This document shows, piece after piece, positions 1 through 29,396 of a DNA stretch of 64,000 bases (position 1 is its first letter; every line of letters starts with the position of its first letter). The notes beneath the pieces are model-generated. The model saw only the letters and a program-made list of their open reading frames with translations, was not told the DNA's origin and searched no databases. This DNA is from Orientallactaga sibirica (taxonomy: Eukaryota; Chordata; Mammalia; Rodentia; Dipodidae), in contig JAEOAD010000015.1 of the NCBI GenBank assembly GCA_036365145.1, forward strand, positions 39,625,001-39,689,000, in the 5' to 3' direction. The position numbers and the translations under genes were made by a program.

Positions 1-88
1 TCTCAGGGTGGCCTTGAACTCACAGCGATCCTCCTACCTCTGCCTCCTGAGTGCTGGGATTAAAGGCGTGTGCCACCACGCCTGGCTT
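1..88 (-). repeat. B1 SINE, partial at the left edge
   Basis: Reverse complement of the B1 head (gctgggattaaaggcgtg and neighbours), cut by the window edge. Confidence 0.9.
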
Positions 89-108
89 CAGATGTCCCTT
101 TTTAATCA

Positions 109-17551
<17,443 letters not shown>

Positions 17552-18039
17552 CACTGCTCTGGGCGCGCAGCCAGTCGCTGGGAGCCGCGATACCCAAGCT
17601 TTCTCCAGCCCAGAACTGGGGAGGAGCACCCAGCCCCCTCCGCAGTGAACCCTGGGGCTTCCCAGAGAAGGAGGAAGGGCGGTGGGAGGGGCAGCTCAGG
17701 CCTGGGGAGAGGATGCTGGACTCGTGATTTTCAAAGAGCCTCATCCACTGACTGACACACGCTTGGCTTAAGACTGACTTCCTTTAAAAATTTTTGTTTA
17801 CTGACAATTTTATACATGTATATGACCATTTTGATCATATTCATCTCCACTATCTTCTCTTGTGTCCCTTCTTTCCCAGGCTGAACCCATTCTCACAACT
17901 AGTTCCCCCCTTCTTCCCCCTCCCCCTTCCTTCTCATGCCTTTCCTCCACCTACTCCTCTTCCCTCCTCTTCCTCTCTCTCTCTTTCTTTCTCTCTCCCC
18001 GCATGAACCCCTCCACCACAGGCTGATTTCCTTTTATTT
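17552..18039. promoter_or_regulatory. CYP4X1 upstream region
   Basis: GC-rich to about 17740, then pyrimidine-rich (17870-18000). No TATA box is apparent. Placement upstream of the CYP4X1 ATG makes it the probable promoter; the transcription start is unknown. Confidence 0.4.
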
Positions 18040-18251
18040 TAAAAGATATTTATTTATTTATTTATTTATTTGAGACGTGGGGGGGGGGGAGAGTGAGAAT
18101 GGGCATGCCAGGGCCTCTAGCCACTGCAAACGAACTCCAGACGCATGCGCCACCATGTGCATCTGGCTTAGGTGGGACTTGGAGAATGGAACCTAGGTCC
18201 GTAGGCTTTGCAGGCATGCGCCTTAGCTGCTAAGCCCTCTCTCCAGCCCCT
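18040..18251 (-). repeat. Dip-type SINE
   Basis: Reverse copy about 500 bases upstream of the CYP4X1 start. Confidence 0.9.
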
Positions 18252-18384
18252 GATGTCTTATACCTGCCTGAAGTACTGTATTTAGGAAGAATGCCCACAT
18301 GGAGATAACTGATAACTGCTTTTCTTCCTAGTCACAAATAAGCTATGAGAAAGGACATCTTTTTCACTCTGGATTTCTATTAAA

Positions 18385-18512
18385 TGCCACGAGCTAGGGT
18401 GGTGTATTAGGCTTCACTATGCAGTCTCAGGCTGGCCCCCAACTCACAGTGATCCTCCTACCTCTGTCTGCTGAGTGCTGGAATTTAAGGCATATGCCAC
18501 TATGCCTGGTAG
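18385..18512 (-). repeat. B1 SINE, truncated
   Basis: Diverged reverse B1 lacking its tail end. Confidence 0.75.
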
Positions 18513-18519
18513 ATTTTTT

Positions 18520-18677
18520 TTTTATATAACTTTTTTTTTCAAGATGGGGTCTTGCTCTAGCCCAGGCTGACCTGGAATTCGCTATGTAGTCTCAAGCTGG
18601 CCTTGAACTCAGAGTGATCATTCTACCTCAGTCTCCTGAGTGTTGGGATTAAAGGTGTGTGCCACATGCCTGGGAGA
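18520..18677 (-). repeat. B1 SINE
   Basis: Reverse B1, tttttcaagatggggtcttg onward. Confidence 0.9.
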
Positions 18678-18737
18678 TAAAGAGATAGAGAAGAGGAGGA
18701 AGGGAAGGGAAGGGAAGGAAAGGAAAGGGAAGTAAAG

Positions 18738-18940
18738 AGGGCTGGAGATATGGGCTTAACAGTTGCCTTCAAAGCCAAAGGACACAGGTTCAGTTCCTCA
18801 GGACCCATGTAATGCCAGATGCACAAGGTGGCACCACCTTGTGCATCTGTAGTTTTGCAACAGCTGGAGGTTCTGGTGTGCCCAATTTCTCTCTCTCTGC
18901 CTCTTTCTCTCTCACACACATAAATAAATAAAATACCTTA
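18738..18940 (+). repeat. Dip-type SINE
   Basis: Forward copy followed at once by an inverted partial copy, giving a potential hairpin. Confidence 0.85.
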
Positions 18941-19038
18941 AAAAAAGAAGAGAAGAGAGAACAAGAATGAACCAGGGCCTCCAGGTACTGCAAATAAACT
19001 CCAGACTCATGTGCCACTTTGTGCATCTGACATGTAGA
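18941..19038 (-). repeat. Dip-type SINE fragment
   Basis: Reverse 3' half only (accagggcctccaggtactg ...). Confidence 0.75.
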
Positions 19039-19372
19039 ATCTCCTGGAACACAAGCCTCTGGACATGCCTGTGAGGACTGTCTAGATTGGGTTAGTTGAG
19101 GTTGGAAGACCCTCCTTAACTGTGGGCGACATCATCCCATGGGATGGGCTGTGGACTGAAGAAGAAGGAGATAGCAAGGCGAGCGCCAGCATTCACTATG
19201 TTCTGCTCCCTCACTGTAGGTACAATGGGAAGAGCTGCCTCAAGCTCCTGCCACCATGACTTCCCTGCCATGATAAATTGTAGCTTCAAACTATAAGCCA
19301 AAATATACCTTTTCCCTTGAGTTGTTTTTGTCCGGTATATCATTACAATAACAGGAGAAATAACTAATCCAG
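19039..19372 (+). mobile_element. MaLR-type LTR fragment
   Basis: Contains ctgccaccatgacttccctg and aaactataagccaaaatata, as in rodent MaLR LTR 3' halves, ending in ataactaatcc. Confidence 0.6.
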
Positions 19373-19447
19373 GGGACAAGAGAGGGTAGGGGGAATAAGA
19401 TCAGAGTACATAATATAAATGCATGACAATGTCTAGTAAGATATAAT

Positions 19448-19681
19448 TTTTTTTTGGAGAGAGAGAGAGGGAGAGAGAGAGAGGAAGACAGAGATGGGCA
19501 TGCCAGCAGCCTCTCAGCTGCTGCAAACTAAATCCAGATGCGTGCGCCCCCTTGTGGTCAAGTGAGGCATTGCACCCTTGCGTCACTTTGCATCTGGCTA
19601 AACATGGGACCTGGAGATTGGAACCAGCGTTCTTAGACTTAGGAGGCAGGCGCCTTAACCGCTAAGCCATCTCTCCAGTCC
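19448..19681 (-). repeat. Long-form Dip-type SINE with CTCF-like core
   Basis: Reverse long-form copy with TSD aagatataat on both sides. The minus-strand core CCACAAGGGGGCGC is at 19544-19557, identical to the copy at 7432. Confidence 0.9.
19544..19557 (-). promoter_or_regulatory. CTCF-like core motif inside a long-form SINE
   Basis: One mismatch to the canonical core. Lies in the intergenic interval between the two divergent P450 genes. Confidence 0.4.
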
Positions 19682-20711
19682 AAGATATAATATTTTTATT
19701 AGAACAAAGATTTTTTTTTTGCTCATAGTTTCAGAGGGATTTTGGTCCATTATGGTGGAGGAACCTTGGAAAAAGGAGCTGCTCTGTCCACGATGGAAGA
19801 AGCCTGTGGCCGAGGGTCTTCACATGGCAGTAGGTCAGGAATTAGCATGTGCCAAATGAAAGCAGAAGATGGTAAAACTTTCATGGCCCAACCACCGTGA
19901 TTGACTTTTGTCAGCTGGACCCAACATCCCAAAGATTTCATCATCTCCTCAAACAGTATCACTGGTGGCATACCAAATGTTCAAGGACATTTCATGTTTC
20001 ATACCACAATATTGGCACCTGGTCCCATAGGCTGCTGGTCATCTCTTAAGGCAAAATGTGTTTAGTCCAACTTCCAGAGTCCATATAGTCTCAAGAATCA
20101 GCATTGTTCAAAAGTACAAACTCAAAGCAGTTTCTTAGCTATGTGCCCTTATAAAATCACAAAACCAAATTACAAACTTACAATACACAATAGAATAGAG
20201 TAAATGTTTCCATTCCAAAAAGGAGGAATGGTGGTACAGCAAGGAACTAAACTAAGACTGAAACCCAGCAGGGACCCGGGCATTAAGTCCTGTAACTCCA
20301 TGGCCAATATCCGGTCTCATGGTGGCATGATGTGAACACTGACAGGCTCGAGTAGCCATGCTCCCATGACCCTGTTGCCTGCAGCACACATGGATCCTCC
20401 CCTTGGCCAGCTCCACTTGGTGCCTACAGTTTTCTTTGGCAGGAATTATACATCTGTGGCATCTCTAGCATTCTGAAGTCTCTATTGCAACCTAGGCTTC
20501 ACCTCTGAAGCTTCATGTATTGGCCACTTAGTACCTGCATCCAATTCTGCTACACATTGTCTGGTTTCATCTTCTTTATTTTTGGAATGGCACAATTCTC
20601 CATGTCCCAATAATGCTTGTATTTGGCACACCTACAAAGTCAGTAAGTACCATGCGAATGATGCCAAGTGTTGTCAGCTCATGATAAATGCCTATGCAGG
20701 TGAACCTGGGA

Positions 20712-20921
20712 AAACATTTTTCAAATATTTATTTTTATTTTTATTTTTACTGAGAAAGAGAGAGAGATTGAGGAGAGAGAATGGGCACAAGCCATTGCAA
20801 ACGAACTCCAGACACATGTGCCACCTTGTGCATCTGACTTACGTAGGTCCTAGGGAATCGAACCTGGGTTTTTTGGTGTTGCAGGCAAATGCCTGAACTG
20901 CTAAGCCATCTCTTCAGCCCA
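20712..20921 (-). repeat. Dip-type SINE
   Basis: Reverse copy within the MaLR interior. Confidence 0.88.
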
Positions 20922-20974
20922 CATAAAACATTTTCCTAGGTGTCCATTATCTAGGAGAACACCTCAAAAACTCT

Positions 20975-21182
20975 TTAAAAGTATTTGTATTTATTTATTT
21001 GCAAGGAGAGAGAGAGAGAGGAGAGAGAATGGGTTCACACCAGAGCCTTCTGCCACTGCAAACAAACTCAAGATAAATGGACCACTTTGTGTATCTGGTT
21101 TTACATGGGTACTGGGGAATTAAACCTGGGCCTTCAGGTTTTGCAAGAAAGCACCTTTAGCTGTTTGTTGAGCCATTTCATC
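20975..21182 (-). repeat. Dip-type SINE
   Basis: Reverse copy with diverged head (ttgttgagccatttcatcat). Confidence 0.85.
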
Positions 21183-21204
21183 ATCTCTCATAATTCCTTC
21201 TTCT

Positions 21205-21355
21205 TCTTTTTTTTTTTGAGATAGGGTCTCACTCTAGCCCAGGCTGACCTAGAATTCACTGTGTAGTCTCAGGGTGGACTCAAACTGACAGTGATCCTCC
21301 CACCTCCTCCTTTTGAGTGTTGCGATTAAAGCTGTGTGCTACCACACCAGGCAAA
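21205..21355 (-). repeat. B1 SINE
   Basis: Reverse B1 with poly-T lead, moderately diverged. Confidence 0.88.
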
Positions 21356-21445
21356 AACTCTTTTTAAATGAGTCATTCAAATCATTTTTTTTGTTTGTTT
21401 TATACCTCAAACCCTTGATGGGTGGCATCACACCGCATGATACCT

Positions 21446-21616
21446 TTTTTTTTTTTTTTTTTTTTTTTTTTTGGTTTTTCGAGGTAGGGTCTCACTCTAG
21501 TCCAGGCTGACCTGGAATTCACTATGTAGTCTCAGGGTGGCCTCGAACTCTCGGCGATCCTCCTACCTCTGCCTCCCGAGTGCTGGGATTAAAGGCGTGC
21601 GCCACCACGCCCGGCT
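21446..21616 (-). repeat. B1 SINE, young
   Basis: Near-consensus reverse B1 with about 26 T and gataccttt duplications on both sides. Confidence 0.93.
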
Positions 21617-21953
21617 GATACCTTTCCTTTTATCCCAATTCAGAGTATGTGGCTAATCCACAATGTCACTAATTTCTTTAACAATTACAGTTGCTTTGTT
21701 TTCACCATTATTTTCAATAACCTGCAATGGGTTCATGCTTCCTTTCTCATCAAAGTGCACATTTCCCACATCATTCTATTTTTTTTTTTTTTTGCTCTGA
21801 ATTCTTACTACAGCTCTGGCTAAATGCAGTGAACAGTAACCATGCAAGAGCCTAAATGTTATGTTGTCTTGAAATTTCCTCCACCAACATAAATTAGTTC
21901 ATTACTCTTTCATTTCGCTTCACTTTCATTTTCAGGACATGAGTAGAATATAG

Positions 21954-21959
<6 letters not shown>

Positions 21960-21998
<39 letters not shown>

Positions 21999-22152
21999 GT
22001 TTTTGGTTTTTCAAGGTAGGGTCTCACCACTCTGGCTCAGGCTGACCTGGAATTAACTCTGTAGTCTCAGGGTGGCCTTGAACTCATAGTTAGCCTCCTA
22101 CCTCTGCCTCCCGAGTGCTGGGATTAAAGGTGTGTGCCATCACATCTGGTTA
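21960..22152 (-). repeat. B1 SINE
   Basis: Reverse B1 with about 38 T, flanked by tagccagatttttt on both sides. Confidence 0.93.
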
Positions 22153-22680
22153 GCCAGATTTTTTGCCACAATATAATGTGAATGGCCTCTTGTTAGTTCA
22201 GTTCCCGATACTGTCCTTGTTCCCATCTGACACCTCATGAATATGAATCCAGTTTTCATTGTCCATCCTCCTGTCAGCATTCTGGTCTTCTGAACTCCCA
22301 GCAGAGTCAGCTATTAAGTTCTGTTTATAACATTCTTGGGCTTATCTTGCCTGAATCTCCAAATTCTTCTACATTTCTCCCACAAGCCAGTTCCAAAGGT
22401 CTATACATCACATGATCCTGTTCATCATAACAATAATCACATTTCTCAGCAGAAAATTTCGATATTAGTCACTTTTCACAGCAATATGACAAAATACCCA
22501 CAGACAACTTATGTAAAAGAAGATTTATTTAGACTCATGACTTCACAGGTGTTCAATTCCATTGTAATGGGGGAGGCTTGTTGGCAAGAGGGGCTCCACT
22601 GATTGGAGTGGGAGCATGTGACAGTGGGACTTCACATGGCAGTGACAAGCCCGCAGAGAAAAGTCATTATGTTAAATAAT

Positions 22681-23291
22681 GAATATATACCAATATCAAT
22701 AGCTGCTGTTCATAACTGGGAAGAATGTCATGTAAGGGATCCACTAGTCCACTAGTGGACAACTTTGGCAACATGCCCTATGCAACTTTTTTTGTTCAAA
22801 TGTTATTAATGTTTCCTTTTAATAACATTGAATTTAACCCAGTAATGGAATATTAAACTGATCCAGTTACTCTAGGTTATTCATTGGTTAAATATCAATA
22901 TTGCAGGCTATACTTGAATAAACCTTTTGAGGAAATTGAGACTCAGCTACATAAAAAAAGTGTCTCAAGTACCACAATAGGTCTCACCTGGTACAACTTA
23001 TTCACATCAATTCCCAATTGGTTTTAAGCTTTAATTCTTGGTTCAAACCTATCGTGCACATTTGACTTCTCATGTTGCTTTCAGCTTTGATTTGTATAAT
23101 CCTTTGTCAACTTTGCACCACCAGACTAAAAAATTTTAATAGTAAAACTCTCAACAAAACAACGTGGCTCCAGTTCTTTGACATTGTCAAAAGTACATTG
23201 GTCTTGAAGACCTGGAACAAGAGTTGGTATAGGCTCATTGCTGGAGGTGATTTTTTTTTTTTTGTGGGGCAGTTGTTCAGTAGAGATTTCT
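22681..23291. other. Intergenic, no element recognised
   Basis: AT-rich, with a short palindrome ccactagtgg near 22745-22755. No gene. Confidence 0.5.
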
Positions 23292-23504
23292 TTTTTTTCT
23301 ATCTATTTATTTATTTAAGAGAGAGAGAGAGGGAGGGAGAGAGAGAGGGAAATAAAGGGTATGCCAGGGCCTCTAGCCACTGCAAATGAACTCCAGATGC
23401 ATGTGCCACCTTGTGCATCTGGCTTACATCGGTACTGGGGAATCGGATCTGGGTAGTTGGGCTTTGCTGGCAAGTGCCTTAATTGCTAAGCCATCTCTCC
23501 AGCA
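23292..23504 (-). repeat. Dip-type SINE
   Basis: Reverse copy, ttatttatttaagagagaga to gctaagccatctctccagc. Confidence 0.9.
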
Positions 23505-23995
23505 CCCCCCCCCTTTTATTGTTTTGACCTACTGAGTTTAATTAGGACTGCCTGCATTAGCATTTTACCAGTGGCAGAAAATGTCTCTGACTCCATGAGC
23601 AATCATTAACTGCCAATCACTCCTCAGGGAGGAATGAGGGCCTCACGTCTTTCTTTATTATTTACTATGGAATATTGGTGGGTCCAATATTTTATAGGTC
23701 TTGTGCAAGTAATGACAGTCAAATTGTATAGAGCTACTTGGTGACTCATGGGACAACGGGACAACAAAATAAGGGCCACTGTAGAACAACCAGCACATCT
23801 TTTGAAGCTTCTAAGGGCTCCACCTGCCAATTCACCCCTCTTCCCAGGGGTACTAATGACCAGAGTCATTTTCCCTCTTGCTTGGGCACATGGGCTGCTT
23901 TGGGGATTTCACTCTGCACACCTGAGGCTAATGAACTAATAAACTATAGGATATCTTTCCTCTTGCTTTCTTCCTCTGGTTCCCTTTATGAGGTA

Positions 23996-24330
23996 TGGTG
24001 ATTTGAATGAAGTGTCCCCCATAGACTCACGTGTTCTGAATACTTGGTCCCCAGCTGGTGGCAGTTGGGGAAGTGGAGACTTACTGGAGGGGGTGTGTTG
24101 CTGGGGGTAGGCTTTCGGGTGTGATAGCCTAGCTCCTCTTTGCTCAGGCTCTACTTCCTCCCTGTTGCTGATATGATGAGATATAATGCCCAGCTTCCTG
24201 CTCTTGCCATGCTTTTCCTGCTAGGATGAGATTTCCCTTGAGATTGTAAACTGAAATAAACCATTTTCTCCCATCAGCTGCTTTTGGTTGGGTGTTTTGT
24301 TTCAGCCACACGAAGGTAACTGCAACATGA
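23996..24330 (+). mobile_element. MaLR-type solo LTR
   Basis: tatggtgatttgaatgaagt start, ccccatagactcacgtgttc, then an aaataaacca poly(A) region and agccacacgaaggtaactgc end. Confidence 0.7.
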
Positions 24331-24958
24331 GTGTTATGGGTTTTCATGTTATTTGTATATAAAATTTATTTTAATTTGTTTTCATGAGTTTTGTGAGGGC
24401 ATGTTCTTTAAAAATATGTTTCAGATAAATACTGTATATTTCACAGGGAGAATAATATTTGAAAGTTAATGAACCATTGACCCCAGACCACTGACCTCAG
24501 TGGACCATAAAACTTTCCTGGACCATAGCATGATAAGGGACATCTGTTACAAAGCAAGCTCACAACTCAAAAAACTGGCCTCAAGATCTATCGGGCCACC
24601 TGGGAAGGTGATTATTAAATAAAAGAAAAGGTCTTATCTTCCCCATTCTTCACTCCCAAAGGAACAACCAAAATTCTTCTAGCTCTGGCCCTTTCAAAAT
24701 CCAGTCCCCCATATTCATGCACGGCAGTTCCATTCTGGGAGAGCTGCCATACCTCATGGCTCTATGACATATAGTCTGTGCTATTGAAGTTTACTTTCCT
24801 TCTTCCTTGTATTCCTCACATCATTGTTCTAGTCTATCCCGAACTTCAACATTATTCAGAAGCCAACAGGTGATAAAGTCTGCATATTTACATTGGGTAC
24901 ACATTAGATTCCAGGCTGACTGGCATTTCCTTGGGCCACTATTAAAAATAGATCAATA
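24331..24958. other. Intergenic, no element recognised
   Basis: No gene or classifiable repeat. A run of stop codons in all frames. Confidence 0.45.
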
Positions 24959-25170
24959 GGGATGGAGAGATTGCTTAGTGGTTAAGGTGCTTGCCTGCAA
25001 AGCCTAAGGACCCATGCTCAACTCTCCAGATCCCATATAAACTAGATGCACAAGGGTGAGGCAAGCATGCCCACTAGGAAGCACCAGCATTTGGAGTTCT
25101 ATTTCAGTGGCTGAGGCCCTGGCATGACAATTCTCTCTCTCCCTCTCTCTCTAAAAATAAAATAAAAAAA
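24959..25170 (+). repeat. Dip-type SINE
   Basis: Forward copy inserted at gatcaata; the duplicate is at 25171-25178 and a third copy follows the next B1. Confidence 0.9.
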
Positions 25171-25181
25171 GATCAATATTC

Positions 25182-25339
25182 TTTTTTTTTTTTTTTGGTT
25201 TTTCAAGGTAGGGTCTCACTGTGGTCCAGGCTGACCTGGAATTAGCTATGTAGTTTCAGGGTGGCCTCGAACTCACTGCAATCCTCCTACCTCTGCCCCC
25301 AAGTGCTGGGATTAAAGGTGTGCGCCACCGTGCCCGGCA
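25182..25339 (-). repeat. B1 SINE
   Basis: Reverse B1 flanked by aagatcaatattcttt on both sides, inserted at the same target as the Dip copy before it. Confidence 0.93.
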
Positions 25340-25574
25340 AGATCAATATTCTTTATGCAACTTTTAACAGGGATTCTGGAGGAAAGATGCCCTGTTCTGA
25401 GTTACTAATGAGAAACATATTCACTGCTATTCCATTTTTCCATCTCTCCCATGAGACAGATTTCTCTCAAGCTTACTAGTCAATTAAAAGATAGGAGCAT
25501 TTCTTTAAAGGGGACATATAAGTGATAAAAAGAAAAAATTTAAAAACTAAATGTTAGATTGGCTGTTGCTTGGA

Positions 25575-25645
25575 GTGCAGTGGCTGGAGGCTCTGGCACA
25601 CCAATTCTCTTTCTATCTCTCTCTCACACTCTCACATTAAAAGAA
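25575..25645 (+). repeat. Dip-type SINE fragment
   Basis: Only the 3' part, gcagtggctggaggctctgg onward. Confidence 0.75.
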
Positions 25646-25727
25646 AGGCAGTCTGTTGGGCTTGCCTAAAAAAATTTAAGAAAGATATAAACATAAGGAT
25701 ATATGTTGGTAAGGAAGAATTTTTGTG

Positions 25728-26312
25728 TTCTGGGTTTTCAAGGTAGGGTCTTGCTCTAGCCCAGGCTGACCTGGAATTCATTATGTAGTCTCAGGTTGGC
25801 ATTGAACTTACAGTGATCCTCCTACCTCACCCTTTCAAGCCTGCTGGGATTAATGGTGTGTTCCACTGTTGTAGAAATTCTCTGGAAAGATCACTCCAAT
25901 GCCAATATGAGTGAAAGTAGAGGAGTTTACTATCCAGGGGGCCAAAAAGCTTGATTGAGGCAGCCCTCCAAAGAAGCTCTGGCCCTGAGCTGAGATTTTA
26001 TTTCCATTTTATAGTTTTCATAGCCAAGGGGAGGGATAAGTGAATAAACAAGGCATGGCAATTTGCCTATCAGTCATTTCTGTAGTCAGCCCACCCTGAC
26101 AATGAACTCCATTTTACTTTGTTTTTGCCTAACCTGTCTTTCCTTCTTATCATCCCTTTGGGTCCTTTCTGGACAGTTCCTTGGGATTTTTCCATCTGCT
26201 GACAAAGATAAGTTTTAGCTCCTCAGCGATTAACTCCTACAGTAACTCTTTAACTCAGTGAATCAGTTCAACTTTTAGCTTCTTTTCTACAACACCACCA
26301 TGCCTAGTTAGG
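25728..26312 (-). repeat. B1 SINE split by an LTR
   Basis: Reverse B1 parts 25728-25866 and 26295-26312 rejoin across the solo LTR. Confidence 0.88.
25867..26294 (-). mobile_element. Solo LTR, ERV1-like
   Basis: 428 bp with perfect inverted ends TGTTGTAGAAA / TTTCTACAACA and 4-bp TSD CCAC (25863-25866 and 26295-26298), the size usual for class I ERVs. An antisense AATAAA near 26000 sets the orientation. Confidence 0.75.
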
Positions 26313-27943
26313 AAAGAACTTAAAAATGCATGATTTTGTAATAGGGCAATATTTTTTTCCAAAATGAGAAAATAAAGATAAGGCCCAAACCAGAGTCCTT
26401 AAGCATGTCACAAAAGATCACAATAAGTTGCATAAGATTTTTAAAAAGTGAAGACTATGTATAGATGTTTCCAAAAAGCAAATGATATATTAAAAAAAGT
26501 TTAAACAAGGACAGTGGGTACAAAAAGAGAACAGGCTTCTAAAAAAGCCCAGTAAATTCTAAGTGCTAAATTGACAAGAGGCACTCAAAAATAAAACAAG
26601 AAAAGAAAACCCTAAAAATGGGAGGATAATATGACATAGGTGTCAGGTGAAAAATATAGAACATTGGGAATCAAAGATTGTTAGTAAACATGTCAATGAG
26701 AAAAATGCTAGAGAGGCCAAAGCAGTTTGGATTCAGCTTCTTTCTGGGCTGGTCTAAAGAAAGATAAGAAAGATTCTAAGTTGGATACAGGTGGGATACC
26801 ACCAGGTCAAAAGCATAAATAAAGTCACGTGCTATGTCCAGTGTTTTCTTTTTCTGGGATCTCATTCAATAGTAATTTGGCTTGTCACTGGGTGAGTAAT
26901 TTTGAGATGAGAAGTTCCTCCCCAAGTTTAATTACTGCTTTTAACCACTACAAGTCTGTGCCCAAATGTCTCGTTAGCCATCCTAGTCTTGGCAGACTAG
27001 TTATGAGGCACAGGCCCTGGAGAAGGAACAGGGAGTGCCAGAATAGGAAGTGGGGTGCCAGACACTGGTCAAGACCTGGCTATTCCAGTTGGTCTCATTT
27101 CCTCAGCTCTGTGAACATTGTCAGGAATGGCCCAGTTGACACTGGTAGCCTTGAGAATGCTCAGAGGAATATAGAGGACAGGGATTTACAGAGAGGTATC
27201 TCATGTCACCTCTCTTCTTTTTGAGTATGATTAATAAGTCTTCAGCTGCATGAATGCCATTGAAGTGTATCCTGGAACTTCTTTGATCCCCAGAACCAAA
27301 AGAAGAAACATCTCATCTTTGCTCTACTATTTGCCTGGCCTACAAATTATAAGATAGCAAGACTATAAACTAAAAAAGTAGCCATTTGCCATCTCTCCTT
27401 GAATTTTCTCTATTGAATAACTATTCAAGAAAACAAATGCCCTTTGTGTTCAACACTATAGTTACAAGATAAACATATTGAGATTTTTGGCTGTCTGTAT
27501 GTTTTATTTAAAAAATTTTTTTTTTGCTCACTATAATGTAAATTATATTAATAAATTGTCATGTGCTGTTCAAATTTGTTGAGAGCTGGCTTTGAGAACA
27601 GGGTACACACACTCCCCTATCTCATATTCAAGAAGATTATCTCATGTGTCCTCCCAAGATTTTTGTCCTGAGACAGGCTGTGACAAGAGAAAGGAGAACA
27701 AGAAACATTACAAGGGTTAAAATCACTATGCTTCAAAACAGGTACAAGATAATTTATTACCAAGGCTGTCTAACAATGGTGATTCATATCTTTTGTCCAT
27801 TAATATAAAAATACTAAAAATGTCTGTGGCAAAAATGAGATGTCATATCAAGAGATTTAGTTCCCTATATACTGTTTCTTGCTTTTAATTCTTTACAAGA
27901 CATTTCACTGTCTGAGGTCAGTAAAAAACTCTGTTATGTCTTG

Positions 27944-27944
<1 letters not shown>
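26313..27944. other. Intergenic, no gene recognised
   Basis: Holds a 131-codon frame (26829-27224) with no family resemblance. Possibly old retroelement interior. Not called as a gene. Confidence 0.4.
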
Positions 27945-27976
<32 letters not shown>

Positions 27977-28105
27977 GTTTTTTTTCGAGGTAGGGTTTCA
28001 CTCTGGTCCAGGCTGACCTGGAATTAACTATGCAGTCTCAGGGTGGCCTCGAACTCATGGCAATCCTCCTACCTCTGCCTCCCGAGTGCTGGGATTAAAG
28101 GCGTG
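27945..28105 (-). repeat. B1 SINE, 5'-truncated
   Basis: Reverse B1 with long T/C tract and gttatgtctt duplications. Confidence 0.92.
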
Positions 28106-28169
28106 TTATGTCTTACTAAAGTATAGTTTTCAGATTTTCATGATACAGAAGAAAGTGTGTTAAGGTGCA

Positions 28170-28325
28170 CATTATTTATTTAGTTTTTCAAAGTAGGGTC
28201 TCGCTCTAGCCCAGGCTGACCTGGAATTCACTATCTAGTCTCAGGGTGGCCTCGAACTCACGGCAATCCCTCTACCTCTACCTCCCGAGTGCTGGGGTTA
28301 AAGGCGTGTGCCACCACCCCCGGCT
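28170..28325 (-). repeat. B1 SINE
   Basis: Reverse B1 flanked by taaggtgcac / taaggcac. Confidence 0.92.
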
Positions 28326-29171
28326 AAGGCACTTTTTTTTTTTGGTTTAACAATTCTATTTCCAAACAGTATTTCTCAAGTTTTTAAAAGCTTTTACACA
28401 CAGTGTTCTTCTACTACTTCCACTTTTAAATACATCATGCACTTTTAATTATCTAGAAAGACTAGATATTTCATGTAAAAGCCTGTCTGCTATGCACACA
28501 GCACTGATAAGATTGTACACATAGCAATGTTATAATGATTGTCTTCTGAAAGTTTGAACATTATAGCCCTCTGAGGTGGTAAAGAATGGAAGAGATGTGG
28601 CCAGAATGCTCGCATTTGGAAGACACTCTCAAATTATTACTCTAGTTACATGTGAGCAGTTTATTACAAACTGCTGTGTACATAGTGGACAAATTGAGTC
28701 CTTATTGAAACATCGAGTCTATCTAGATGTGTAGAAGTGCCCAACGAATATTAAGTGTGGAGGTAGTAAACTATCACTTTGTAATTTTTTTCTTTTTTGT
28801 TAAAATTTATATGAAATACTGTCTTTGGGAATGGCATTGTGAAGCCTCTGACCAGTGTGGCTTGTACTTTTCAGTGGTTTAGAGGAGGTGGGAGGGAAGC
28901 AGTTGCAAAGGTAATATGCTAGTATGTTTATACTTGGACCTTTGTTCAGTATGTCTTATGCATTTTAGTTTGCTGTGTATATAGTGTATATGATGGACAA
29001 TTACATCCAAAATTTTCAACATCTACTCTCTAGATATTAAAGAGGTTGCCAGTGTATGACAAAGTAGTAAAATTAGCTCATTTTGTACATTTATTTTTTG
29101 AAATTCATAGGAAAGCTTGTCTTCTGTAATGATTTTGGACATGAATTTGTTCAGCTGTTTCTTTACAATTT

Positions 29172-29206
29172 TTTTGTTTTTATTTATTTATTTGAGAGTT
29201 ACAGAC

Positions 29207-29238
<32 letters not shown>

Positions 29239-29396
29239 ATGAGTGCACCAGGGCCTCCAGCCACTGCAAAAGAACTTCAGATGCATGCGCCACCTTGTGC
29301 ATCTGACTTACATGGGTACTGGGGAATAAAGCTTCGAACTGGGGTCCTTAGGCTTCATAGGCAAGCACTTAATCACTAAGCCATCTCTTCAGCCCC
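29172..29396 (-). repeat. Dip-type SINE
   Basis: Reverse copy with (GA)n and the aagccatctcttcagcccc head. Confidence 0.9.

Larger units (their letters stand above)
19700..22680 (-). mobile_element. Probable MaLR element, LTRs and interior, heavily interrupted
   Basis: 22464-22680 (cacttttcacagcaatatga ...) and about 19715-19980 resemble reverse MaLR LTRs. Sequence between them (e.g. ctccaaattcttctacattt) resembles MaLR interior. Two Dip and three B1 copies interrupt it. No coding potential. Confidence 0.5.

Noticed and set aside
26829..27224. 131-codon plus-strand open frame
   Set aside because: No family resemblance and no supporting neighbours; possibly old retroelement interior.
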